35,714 bases of DNA from Bacteroidota bacterium (GTDB lineage: Bacteria; Bacteroidota; Bacteroidia; Flavobacteriales_C; GCA-002722245). The stretch is taken from positions 1 to 35,714 of the forward strand of contig JAPLEZ010000138.1 of NCBI GenBank assembly GCA_026390935.1. The letters run 5' to 3'. The translations under genes and the position numbers were made by a program. Below are positions 26,517 to 34,305 of this stretch, piece by piece. The notes under the pieces were generated by a model. That model ran no database searches. It saw nothing but the letters and a program-made list of their open reading frames with translations, and had not been told where the DNA came from. Position 1 is the first letter of the stretch. Every line of letters begins with the position of its first letter.

Positions 26517-27779
26517 ATGCCAATGGATCTTCTGATAAAGAAAGTACGCGTAATTGATCCAAATTCTCCATTCAACAATAAGCAAGTCGACATATTTATT
26601 AAGGCCGGTAAAATTGCCGAAATTGGTAAAATCACAAAAAAGGGAGTAAAAACTATTGAATCTATTGAGCTTTGCGTGTCACCAGGCTGGTTAGATGTGA
26701 ACGCGAACTTTTGTGATCCAGGCAATGAACACAAGGAAACTTTAGCCAACGGAATATTAACGGCAGCCAAAGGTGGGTACACTGGCGTGGTGCTCTCCCC
26801 TTCTACTCAACCGGCTATTGATAGTAAATCAGGAGTAGAATACATCGTCAATCAAACATCCAAAAGTCTAGTAGATATTTTCCCGATGGGACATCTATCT
26901 GCAAAAGGAAGTAACAAGGATTTGAGCGAAATGTTTGATATGCAGCAGTCGGGAGCCATTGCTTTCTCCGACGGAAAACATGCTATCAGCAATACCGAGC
27001 TGATTAAACTCGCGCTTTTATATACCAAGAAATTCAACTCTATTATAGTATTGTATTCCGAAGATCCACACCTGGCCAATGATGGAATGGTAAACGAAGG
27101 AAAAGCAAGTGCTGGATTGGGGTTAAAAACCCGACCATCAATTGCTGAAGAAGTTGCAGTTGCTACCAATATCACCATTGCAGAATACACAGAAGGAAGA
27201 TTGCACTTATCATTAGTTTCTACTTCCAAAGCGGTTGATCTGATTAAATCAGCGAAAAAAAGCAAAGTAAAAATTTCAGCAGACGTTGCAGTAATGAATT
27301 TAGTGTTGAATGATTCAGCAACAGAAAGCTTCAATTCAAATTATAAAGTATTACCTCCGCTTCGTGATGAAGTCGACAGAAAAGCATTGATCAGCGGATT
27401 GAAATCGGGAGCCATAGATTTTATCACCACGAACTACGAACCTCAAAATATTGAAAATAAACAATGTGAGTTTGATCAAGCCGATTTTGGTGTAGCGATT
27501 ATGGAAACTGCTTTTGCGATTTTGAACACACACATCGGAAAAGATATTGAGCTCTCTTTGTTGATTGAAAAATTATCCATTGCTCCGCGCAAGGCATTTA
27601 ATATTGAGGCTCCAAAAATTAAAGTTGGAGAAAAAGCCAACATTACTTTGTTTGACCCTTCAGTAAAATGGGAAGTAAAGGAAAAGTCTTTACAAGCCCT
27701 TTCTAAAAACAATCCTTTCATTGGAAAAACTTTAAAAGGAAAAGTTATCGGAGTATACAATAATGGTAAACTGCTGTAA
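26517..27779 (+). CDS. Dihydroorotase-family protein without metal ligands
   Basis: A 420-residue PyrC-type cyclic amidohydrolase. The fold landmarks are there: IDPNSPFNNKQVDIFIKAGK at the start, SPGWLDVN...DPGNEHKET at 55-75, PPLRDEVDRKALI (280-292) and a C-terminal small-domain return (VGEKANITLFDP). The catalytic residues are not. The HxH zinc pair is N62-A-N64, and the late Asp-His of the (S/T)DH(N/A)P motif is T305-N306-Y307-E-P. It therefore probably has no dihydroorotase activity. Non-catalytic dihydroorotase homologues that support aspartate transcarbamoylase are known, and similar degenerate copies occur in Flavobacteria, as far as I recall. Carries its own promoter; ends in open intergenic sequence. 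Confidence 0.85.
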   Translation: MPMDLLIKKVRVIDPNSPFNNKQVDIFIKAGKIAEIGKITKKGVKTIESIELCVSPGWLDVNANFCDPGNEHKETLANGILTAAKGGYTGVVLSPSTQPAIDSKSGVEYIVNQTSKSLVDIFPMGHLSAKGSNKDLSEMFDMQQSGAIAFSDGKHAISNTELIKLALLYTKKFNSIIVLYSEDPHLANDGMVNEGKASAGLGLKTRPSIAEEVAVATNITIAEYTEGRLHLSLVSTSKAVDLIKSAKKSKVKISADVAVMNLVLNDSATESFNSNYKVLPPLRDEVDRKALISGLKSGAIDFITTNYEPQNIENKQCEFDQADFGVAIMETAFAILNTHIGKDIELSLLIEKLSIAPRKAFNIEAPKIKVGEKANITLFDPSVKWEVKEKSLQALSKNNPFIGKTLKGKVIGVYNNGKLL

Positions 27780-27910
27780 GCACACGTTTTAACGCCTTCT
27801 CATTAAATCTTTCCTTTTTTTTTCCACAAAATTTAGTGAATAATTAAATGGAGATCCTATTGTGAGATAGAATTTAAATTGAAACATTTATCCATACGTT
27901 TAGGCAAAGC

Positions 27911-29314
27911 ATGGAAGAAAACGAATTTCACGAAGAGAACGAAGGAATCAACAACGATATAGAACGTTTCGAGCAGATGATTGCGAGAAATGATTTGTAC
28001 TACTTCGACCGTGAAAAATTTTCTGATATCATTGAGCATTATGCGCAGCAAAAAGATTTTCAAAGAGCGCTGCTCGTTTTGAAATATGCCAAATCACAGC
28101 ATCCCGAATCCAAAGAATTGCTATTGTCGGAAGTTCAAATTCTGACTGGAAACTATAAATTCAAAAAAGCCTTGCGTCTTCTCGCTCAACTGGAGCATGA
28201 ATTGCCATGGAATCCTGAAGTGTACTTAACGAAGGCAACAATATTAAGTAAACTAAAATTGCACGAACAAGCTGTTCAATGCTTGAAGAAAGGATTGCAG
28301 TTTGCTGAGCACAAAGATGAGGTACATATTTTACTTGCATTTGAATATCAGTTTTTAAACAATTACGACAAAGCCATTGAATACTTTAAAAAAGCATTGA
28401 AGGACAATCCTGAAAATGAAGCGGCTTTGTATGAATTGTCCTATTGCTTTGATACACTCGACAGAAGCGAGGAAGGAATAGAATTTTACATGGACTTCGT
28501 GGATCAAAACCCATACAGCGAAGCCTCTTGGTACAATCTAGGAAATCTTTACAGCAAAATAAATAAGTTTGAAGAAGCCATTGATGCCTTCGATTTTGTA
28601 ATCGCTATCAATGATTTTTTCACTGCTGCTTATTTCAGCAAAGCCAATTTACTTGCTCACTTAGAGCGATATGAAGAAGCGATCGTTATTTACAAAGAAA
28701 CATTTGATCAGGAAGCACCAAGTGGCGTTGTATTTTGTCATATTGCAGAATGCTATGAGAAAATGGGGAATTTTGAATTGGGCTTGGAGTACTACGAAAA
28801 AGCAATTTCATTGGATCCTGAATATGGCGACTCTTGGTTAGGAAAAGCAATTTGTTTGGATGAATTGGGAAGATTGGAAGATTCTTTTAAATGTTTGCAA
28901 AAGGCTTTGGATATTGACAAAGAGAATGCTGATTATTGGTATGCCTTTGCTGAAATTGAAGATAAGTTAGGAAGAACAGATGACGCAATTGCTTCATTCA
29001 GAAAAGCATTAACGCTAAATCCCGACGATCCCGAAATGTATATGGAGTATGCTGATTTACTGATGAAGGAACAAAACTTCAAAGTCACTATTGAAGCCAT
29101 ACACCAAGGATTAATGATACACCCTGAGTTTCACAGATTTCATTACTATTTAACAGCAGTATACTTAGAGAAAGGTTCGTTTAATAAAGCTTACGAACAT
29201 TTTGAAAAAGGATTGATCATGAATCCTAAAGACTGCAACTTCCTTTTTGAAATCCAACCGGAAGCAAGCTCTAACCAGAATATACTGGAGTTGATTGACT
29301 TGTATAATAATTGA
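27911..29314 (+). CDS. Cytoplasmic TPR protein
   Basis: A 467-residue protein with no signal peptide, built almost wholly of tetratricopeptide repeats (~50-440). Clear repeats include PENEAALYELSYCFDTLDRS, SEASWYNLGNLYSKINKFEE, EYGDSWLGKAICLDELGRLE and NADYWYAFAEIEDKLGRTDD. The N-terminal 40 residues are acidic. It would be a protein-interaction scaffold; partners are unknown. A TACGTTTA near-match to the -7 box lies at 27895-27902, 8 bases before the ATG. Its stop TGA (29312-29314) lies in the arm of a long inverted repeat, as with other genes in this window. Confidence 0.85.
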   Translation: MEENEFHEENEGINNDIERFEQMIARNDLYYFDREKFSDIIEHYAQQKDFQRALLVLKYAKSQHPESKELLLSEVQILTGNYKFKKALRLLAQLEHELPWNPEVYLTKATILSKLKLHEQAVQCLKKGLQFAEHKDEVHILLAFEYQFLNNYDKAIEYFKKALKDNPENEAALYELSYCFDTLDRSEEGIEFYMDFVDQNPYSEASWYNLGNLYSKINKFEEAIDAFDFVIAINDFFTAAYFSKANLLAHLERYEEAIVIYKETFDQEAPSGVVFCHIAECYEKMGNFELGLEYYEKAISLDPEYGDSWLGKAICLDELGRLEDSFKCLQKALDIDKENADYWYAFAEIEDKLGRTDDAIASFRKALTLNPDDPEMYMEYADLLMKEQNFKVTIEAIHQGLMIHPEFHRFHYYLTAVYLEKGSFNKAYEHFEKGLIMNPKDCNFLFEIQPEASSNQNILELIDLYNN

Positions 29315-29399
29315 AGAAGAGTGAGAGCGGGAGTGAGTCTTGAATAAAACATTTTTCTCAAAACTCGCTCTCGCTCTCACTCTCACTCTTCTTCAATTA
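29308..29399. repeat. Purine-rich inverted repeat at the TPR/rhodanese junction
   Basis: A 20-bp perfect inverted repeat, 29308-29327 and 29380-29399 (TAATTGAAGAAGAGTGAGAG on the left), extended imperfectly inward by GAGTGAG/CTCGCTC tracts. It covers the TPR stop codon and ends 7 bases from the rhodanese stop. Its sequence is unrelated to families A and B. Confidence 0.8.
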
Positions 29400-29406
29400 A
29401 TTTCAA

Positions 29407-29724
29407 TTAATACGACTCCATCGCTGGATCAACATCTTCCGCCCACTCCAAAATACCACCGCCTAAATTCATCAAATTGGTAAATCCAAATCTCTCTTCT
29501 AACGCAGCTATAACCGATGCTGAACGACGGCCACTTCTGCAATACACCACTACAGGTTTTTCTTTGGAAATTTTATCTACGTTATTCAATATCAAATTCA
29601 TAGGAATATGTTCGCCGCCAATAGTAGCAATTTCCAATTCATATGCTTCGCGAACATCAATCAATTGAATGTCTTCACCTTTATCTAATCTTTCTTTTAA
29701 TTCTACAGCTGAAATATTATACAT
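29407..29724 (-). CDS. Rhodanese-domain protein
   Basis: A 105-residue single-domain rhodanese (sulfurtransferase), cytoplasmic. The ELIDVREAYE region with an Arg/Asp pair is near residue 20 and the active-site loop is V-V-V-Y-C62-R-S-G-R-R-S-A. The Cys carries persulfide sulfur in family members; the sulfur acceptor is unknown. Length is typical of stand-alone domains. It is divergent from the DedA gene, with a TATTTTTG promoter box on minus at 29748-29741, 17 bases before the ATG. Confidence 0.93.
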   Translation of the reverse strand: MYNISAVELKERLDKGEDIQLIDVREAYELEIATIGGEHIPMNLILNNVDKISKEKPVVVYCRSGRRSASVIAALEERFGFTNLMNLGGGILEWAEDVDPAMESY

Positions 29725-29740
29725 AACATATTGTTTGAAT

Positions 29741-29748
29741 CAAAAATA
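29741..29748 (-). promoter_or_regulatory. -7 box of the rhodanese gene
   Basis: TATTTTTG on minus, a TAnnTTTG match 17 bases before the ATG at 29724. Confidence 0.45.
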
Positions 29749-29806
29749 GAAAATAATAGCAACTTCCTTTTATCTTTTTACTTTTACCAAAATTTAATCC
29801 ATCAAC

Positions 29807-30457
29807 ATGATTTTCCAAGACCTTTTAGATTTGCTCACCAACCTCAAGCCCACCATGGAGGCTTGGATCACCGAATATCAAACTACCACTTATTTCATTT
29901 TAGCATTGATTATCTTTTGTGAAACAGGATTGATTGCCTTGCCCATTTTGCCTGGCGACTCCCTGTTGTTTACAGCCGGACTCCTTTGTAAAACATTAGG
30001 AGTATTAAACATATGGGTATTGATTCCTCTTCTTTTTGGCGCAGCTATTTTAGGTGACAATGTGAATTATTTAGTCGGGAAATTTTTCGGCGAAAAAGTT
30101 TTTGAAATCAAATGGCTTAAGAAATTTATTAAAAGAGAATACTTGGATAAAACCCATCTCTTTTTTGAAAAACACGGAGGTAAAACCATTATCATGGCTC
30201 GATTTGTCCCTATTGTAAGAACCTTTGCTCCTTTTGCTGCCGGCATCGGACAAATGAATTACGCTAAATACATCACCTTTTGTTTAGTGGGTGGTTTGCT
30301 TTGGGTAAGCGGATTATCGCTTTTAGGATATTTCCTTGCAGAAAATGAATTCATCAATGCCAATTATGAAAAGGTGATTTTAGGTATAGTCGCCATTTCA
30401 GTGCTGCCAATTATTTTTTCATTCCTGAAAAGTAAATTTTCAAAGAAAACAGCATGA
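29807..30457 (+). CDS. DedA-family membrane protein
   Basis: A 216-residue DedA/VTT-domain integral membrane protein with about five to six hydrophobic segments (helices near 27-60, 66-90, 135-165, 180-205). The family stretch F-C-E-T-G-L (38-43), then PILPGDSLLF, and R-F-V-P-I-V-R-T-F-A-P-F-A-A-G (~127-141) with its conserved Arg residues, are present. DedA proteins are thought to move or flip lipids such as undecaprenyl phosphate or phosphatidylethanolamine in the inner membrane; which lipid this one handles is unclear. The stop overlaps the aroE start as ATGA (30454-30457), so the two genes are co-translated. Confidence 0.93.
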   Translation: MIFQDLLDLLTNLKPTMEAWITEYQTTTYFILALIIFCETGLIALPILPGDSLLFTAGLLCKTLGVLNIWVLIPLLFGAAILGDNVNYLVGKFFGEKVFEIKWLKKFIKREYLDKTHLFFEKHGGKTIIMARFVPIVRTFAPFAAGIGQMNYAKYITFCLVGGLLWVSGLSLLGYFLAENEFINANYEKVILGIVAISVLPIIFSFLKSKFSKKTA

Positions 30458-31215
30458 AAACTTACGGATTAATTGGCTTTCCTCTCTCCCACTCTTTTTC
30501 AGCGGGATACTTCAAAAAGAAGTTTGAGCATGAAGGTATTGTTGATTCTCAGTATTTGAATTTTGAAATCCCGTCGATAGAAAAAGTGTTGGAAGTCATT
30601 AAATCCAATCCTGACTTAAAAGGAATTAATGTTACCATCCCGTACAAAGAACAAGTTCTCCCTTATCTTGATAAATTGGATGATGCAGCCAAAGAGATTG
30701 GTGCAGTAAACACCATAAAGATTTATAGAGAAGGAGATAATGTTTTGTTGAAAGGCTATAACACTGATGTTTATGGATTTAAAGAAACGCTAAAACCACT
30801 ATTGAAAAACTTTCACCACAAAGCACTTATCCTTGGTACAGGTGGAGCGGCAAAAGCAGTGGAGTATGTTTTAAAAAATATCGGATTGGATGTTTTGTAT
30901 ATTTCCAGAAATCCTGAAAATGAAAATGAGCGCTCGTATTCTGAATTGAATGAAATTGCTATTCGCAATTTTCCAGTGATTGTGAACTCTAGTCCGCTGG
31001 GCATGTATCCCAAGGTAGACGCTTGTCCGGAAATACCTTATGAATTCATCAATGAAAATAATTTGTTGTATGATTTGATATACAATCCTGCAGAAACCCT
31101 ATTCCTAAAAAAAGGAAGAGAGCAAGGAGCATTAACTCAAAACGGATTAGCCATGTTGGAGTTGCAAGCTGAAAAAGCTTATGAGATCTGGACTTCTGAA
31201 AAATATCAGTTTTAA
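30454..31215 (+). CDS. aroE: Shikimate dehydrogenase
   Basis: A 253-residue NADP-dependent enzyme reducing 3-dehydroshikimate to shikimate in aromatic amino-acid synthesis (cytoplasm). Substrate site: S-H-S (12-14), N-V-T-I-P-Y-K65 with the catalytic Lys, N86-T, and D105 in YNTDVYGF. Cofactor site: G-T-G-G-A-A-K-A (128-135). The C-terminal GALTQNGLAMLELQAEKAYEI is standard. Slightly short of the E. coli protein but complete. Second gene of the DedA-aroE pair; the pairing is not an obvious functional link. A family-B palindrome follows its stop by about 11 bases. Confidence 0.96.
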   Translation: MKTYGLIGFPLSHSFSAGYFKKKFEHEGIVDSQYLNFEIPSIEKVLEVIKSNPDLKGINVTIPYKEQVLPYLDKLDDAAKEIGAVNTIKIYREGDNVLLKGYNTDVYGFKETLKPLLKNFHHKALILGTGGAAKAVEYVLKNIGLDVLYISRNPENENERSYSELNEIAIRNFPVIVNSSPLGMYPKVDACPEIPYEFINENNLLYDLIYNPAETLFLKKGREQGALTQNGLAMLELQAEKAYEIWTSEKYQF

Positions 31216-31226
31216 TACATCTCTGC

Positions 31227-31318
31227 TAGATCCTGAAACAAGTTCAGGATGACATTAGTTAACCACTCGTAAAACACAATGAATCACATTTGTCATCCTG
31301 AACTTGTTTCAGGATCTA
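31227..31318. repeat. Inverted-repeat element, family B copy 2
   Basis: Perfect 28-bp inverted repeat, 31227-31254 and 31291-31318, with the same arms as 25810-25902 and a related 36-base loop. It lies between the convergent aroE and the LRR gene and probably marks both transcript ends. Confidence 0.9.
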
Positions 31319-31329
31319 TTATACACAAA

Positions 31330-33468
31330 TTAAATCTTAGTAAACTTTTTCAATACCACTTCATTCCCAGAAGTGATTTTCATAAAATAAATTCCCGAAG
31401 AAAAACGATTGATGTCCACTAATGTTTTTCCATTAAGATTTTGCTCGAGCACAATTCTTCCTTCCAAATCGCAAATCGTTAATTGCGAAAATCCAATTTT
31501 ATCTACTGTAATAAAATCGTCGGCCGGATTCGGATATACCTCTATATTATATGTATACTCTTTTGTGCCTACATCACATAAAGTTGAATATTGAACATTG
31601 TTGCTGCCTATGTCGTTTAGCTCAACACCTATCGGAGGAAAAGGTTTTTGCCAAACACAGGCTAAAGTCAAAGATGTCATCCCTCCTATTTTAATATCCC
31701 CCAATTTAATGTTGGTTCGCATATCTATATAACTCAACTTATTTGATGCGGCATAAAAAGTTTTAAGATTTGTAGCAGCAGAAATATTTAATTCTTTCAA
31801 ATGATTTGTTCCACAAGAGAGAGTAATTAATTCATTAACACTAGAAGGCAAAATCAAACTATCTAAATTGTTTCCGGCGCAATACAATTCAGTAAGATGA
31901 CTATTTGAATTCACTTTTAAATCGTTCAACTTATTAAAGTGCACATATAAATATTTTAGTTGCGGATTAGCACTGCAATCCAAGGTAGAAATGGAATTGG
32001 AGGAACAATCTAAATGAGTCAACCCACTTTGCAGTGCTGTCGATAAAGTTGAAATAAAATTATTGGCGCAGTACAATTTTTTCAATTGCAAATTAGAAGC
32101 AACATTCAATTGCGATAAGGCATTGCTAGAGCAGTTGAGTAATTTAAGTGAACTTTGACTACTCACATCTAAAGTAGAAATGCTGTTGTTATTGCATTTT
32201 AAAGAATCCAAAGTTGCGATTCCTGTTAAGTCGAGAACACTAAGATTGTTGCGAGAACAATCCACAACACTTAAATTAATGTTAGTGATATTTAAATAAG
32301 TGAGTTTATTATATGTACAAATCAGCGTATCGAGATCAGAGTTTGAAACATCTAAATATTCTAACTTATTAGATTCGGTTTTAAAATTCTTGAAAGAACC
32401 GCCATTCGCTTTCGCGCTTAATTTTTTAATAGCAGCCAATGCAGGAATATGAATGGCTGCAAGAGTATTAGAATCTATTAATGCAGTTTCCAAAAGCAGC
32501 AATGAATCAAAAGGAAAAGAAGTCAATGCATTGGAATTTACGTCTACATATATAAGAGGTGTTTTTTTTGTGAGTTGAACTGCAGTGATGCTATTGTGAT
32601 TAGCAACAAGTTTATTCAATTTAGTTTGTGTGCTGATATTTAATGATGATAATAAATTGTGTTCACACAAAAGCGTTTTGATTTGACTAAAACCAGAAAG
32701 CGTTAACGTACTAATGGAATTATAGCCACACACTAGGGAATCCAGCAAGGTATTGCTTTTAAGATTTAAGGAGCTTAATGAATTCATTTTGCAATTCAAG
32801 CTTTTTATTTTTCCATTACTTGGAAGAGAAAGCGAGGATAAAACATTGTTAGCGCAATTCACATTAACTACTGCCTTAGAAGAATCAAGCTTTAAATCAC
32901 TAAGAAAATTATTATTGCAGCGCAGTTCTGTAATTTCTTTGTTGGTGATTACATTTAAATCCGTCAATAGATTTTCAGAAACATCTACATAATTCAAATG
33001 AATAATGGCCGAAACATCGATATCAGTGAGTTTGTTGTTTTTTGCACTGAGGTATTTAATGTTGTTGCTTCCCGCTAGAATCAACTGAGGCAAGTTATTA
33101 TTGTCTGCTTTTAAAATTTTTAGTTTGTTTAAGCTGGAGACTTTCAATTCATCGAGCTGATTCTTGTTTACCGATATTGTATCCAATAAAGTATTAGAAA
33201 GTAAATTGAGTTTTATAATGAAATTGGAATCCACTTCTAATTTCGTTAATCCTGTAAACCACTCTATTCCTGTTAAATCGAGAATTTGCTTGTTGTTTAA
33301 TTTTAGTGATTTCACTGCTTGCGCTTCAGGAATACTTATTTCGGTATCTTTATTAAGATCCACTCCGAGATTGATCAACGCGATTTTAAAATTAGCATCA
33401 GATATTGTGATTTGCGCGCTAGCATTGGCGAACAATAGAAATAGAATAAATCCAAAAACACACTTCAT
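31330..33468 (-). CDS. Secreted leucine-rich-repeat protein with T9SS sorting domain
   Basis: A 712-residue protein. Signal peptide 1-19 (ANASAQ). After an N-terminal cap (DANFKIALINLGVDLNKDTE), about 25 leucine-rich repeats of 20-22 residues cover ~50-610, in the form L-x-x-L-x-C-S-x-N-x-L-x-x-L with many CSSN/CNNN asparagine-ladder positions. The last ~75 residues are a type IX secretion Por tail (EVYPNPADDFITVDK to VVLKKFTKI), so it is probably exported and attached to or released from the cell surface. LRR surface proteins of this type bind proteins or glycans; nothing points to one target. Serine and asparagine are unusually frequent. Confidence 0.9.
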   Translation of the reverse strand: MKCVFGFILFLLFANASAQITISDANFKIALINLGVDLNKDTEISIPEAQAVKSLKLNNKQILDLTGIEWFTGLTKLEVDSNFIIKLNLLSNTLLDTISVNKNQLDELKVSSLNKLKILKADNNNLPQLILAGSNNIKYLSAKNNKLTDIDVSAIIHLNYVDVSENLLTDLNVITNKEITELRCNNNFLSDLKLDSSKAVVNVNCANNVLSSLSLPSNGKIKSLNCKMNSLSSLNLKSNTLLDSLVCGYNSISTLTLSGFSQIKTLLCEHNLLSSLNISTQTKLNKLVANHNSITAVQLTKKTPLIYVDVNSNALTSFPFDSLLLLETALIDSNTLAAIHIPALAAIKKLSAKANGGSFKNFKTESNKLEYLDVSNSDLDTLICTYNKLTYLNITNINLSVVDCSRNNLSVLDLTGIATLDSLKCNNNSISTLDVSSQSSLKLLNCSSNALSQLNVASNLQLKKLYCANNFISTLSTALQSGLTHLDCSSNSISTLDCSANPQLKYLYVHFNKLNDLKVNSNSHLTELYCAGNNLDSLILPSSVNELITLSCGTNHLKELNISAATNLKTFYAASNKLSYIDMRTNIKLGDIKIGGMTSLTLACVWQKPFPPIGVELNDIGSNNVQYSTLCDVGTKEYTYNIEVYPNPADDFITVDKIGFSQLTICDLEGRIVLEQNLNGKTLVDINRFSSGIYFMKITSGNEVVLKKFTKI

Positions 33469-33521
33469 AAGTAGATAATTTATTTTTATAGTGATATGGA
33501 ATTCGCCGAAACTTCATTGGT

Positions 33522-33548
33522 GTTTGCTCTGCAAACGAGTCATGACTC
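33522..33548. promoter_or_regulatory. Two adjacent dyads upstream of the LRR gene
   Basis: GTTTGC-TCT-GCAAAC (33522-33536) is directly followed by the perfect 12-base palindrome GAGTCATGACTC (33537-33548). They lie 54-80 bases upstream of the LRR start and after the thioesterase gene. No T run follows on minus, so a regulator site is likelier than a terminator. Confidence 0.3.
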
Positions 33549-33565
33549 ATTTCATAAAATTCATT

Positions 33566-33982
33566 TTAATTTTCCTTCTTTATATATGTAGCAATTTTTT
33601 CTAATAAGTCAGTGGGTCCTTTTGTAGGTTTTTTTGTCAAAGCATCCATAAAAACAAGCGTTACCGAAGCTTCTACTATAAGATCACCTTTAGCGTTATA
33701 TATTTCCGATTCAAAAACAAATTTAACGGAAGGCATTTGCTTCACGCTTGTTTTGACAGTGAGCAAATCGTCGTAAACAGCGGGTTTCCTGAAGTTTACT
33801 GTAAGATTAACAAGAGGAAGCAATACTCCTTTTTCTTCTAAATCCTTGTATGGATAACCTAAGTTTCTTAATGTTTCCACTCTTCCTACCTCCAGATAAG
33901 CCGCATAATTTCCATGATAAACAAATCCCATTTGATCAGTCTCCGAATATCTCACCCTTATTTTAAATTCGTCTGTAAGCAT
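33566..33982 (-). CDS. YbgC/FadM-type acyl-CoA thioesterase
   Basis: A 138-residue hotdog-fold 4-hydroxybenzoyl-CoA thioesterase family protein, hydrolysing acyl-CoA thioesters in the cytoplasm. The active site is R-Y-S-E-T-D16-Q-M-G-F-V-Y-H-G-N-Y, with the catalytic Asp at 16, and YLEVGRVETLRNLG follows as the start of the long central helix. Length is standard. Its acyl chain preference cannot be read from sequence. It is divergent from dnaA, an arrangement I recall from Flavobacteria. Confidence 0.9.
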   Translation of the reverse strand: MLTDEFKIRVRYSETDQMGFVYHGNYAAYLEVGRVETLRNLGYPYKDLEEKGVLLPLVNLTVNFRKPAVYDDLLTVKTSVKQMPSVKFVFESEIYNAKGDLIVEASVTLVFMDALTKKPTKGPTDLLEKIATYIKKEN

Positions 33983-34305
33983 TTTTTTTATGAATTTTCT
34001 GAATCTGAATTGATTATGATTTTAAATAAAAATTAAGTGTCTGAAAAATAAGATGTAAGATAAAATTTTAGATGCAATTTTTTATCTTTTTCTTGCTTTT
34101 CATTTAAAAATGAAAACATTTTGTATGCATTGTAAACACTGGCATAACGTGCTAGAATAAAAATTTCTAAAATACAATAGCTAAAAGATTTTTTTATCAA
34201 CTTTTTTTTGCAATATTTGTTCACGATTCGGAATAAGTTAGGTAATGAGGCATACCCGATCAAAAAAAAGAAATTTTAGTAACCCTGCAATTGGAATATT
34301 TATAA
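33983..34305. other. AT-rich intergenic region between thioesterase and dnaA
   Basis: 323 very AT-rich bases containing the promoter region of both divergent genes. I see no match to the DnaA box TTATNCACA, no clean TAnnTTTG and no iteron array; TTTTCATTT/AAATGAAAA (34097-34116) can form a weak hairpin. An origin here is not supported. A minus open frame of 76 codons starting with TTG is Lys/Phe-rich and unlike a protein. Confidence 0.5.

Noticed and set aside
25810-31318. CRISPR array from the repeated sequences
   Set aside because: The repeats are palindromic, two copies kilobases apart, with no regular spacers and no cas genes.
34033-34263. Minus-strand small ORF upstream of dnaA
   Set aside because: TTG start, Lys/Phe-rich composition in AT-rich DNA; not protein-like.
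33983-34305. oriC next to dnaA
   Set aside because: No TTATNCACA boxes or iterons; AT-richness alone is not enough, and in this phylum the origin is often elsewhere.
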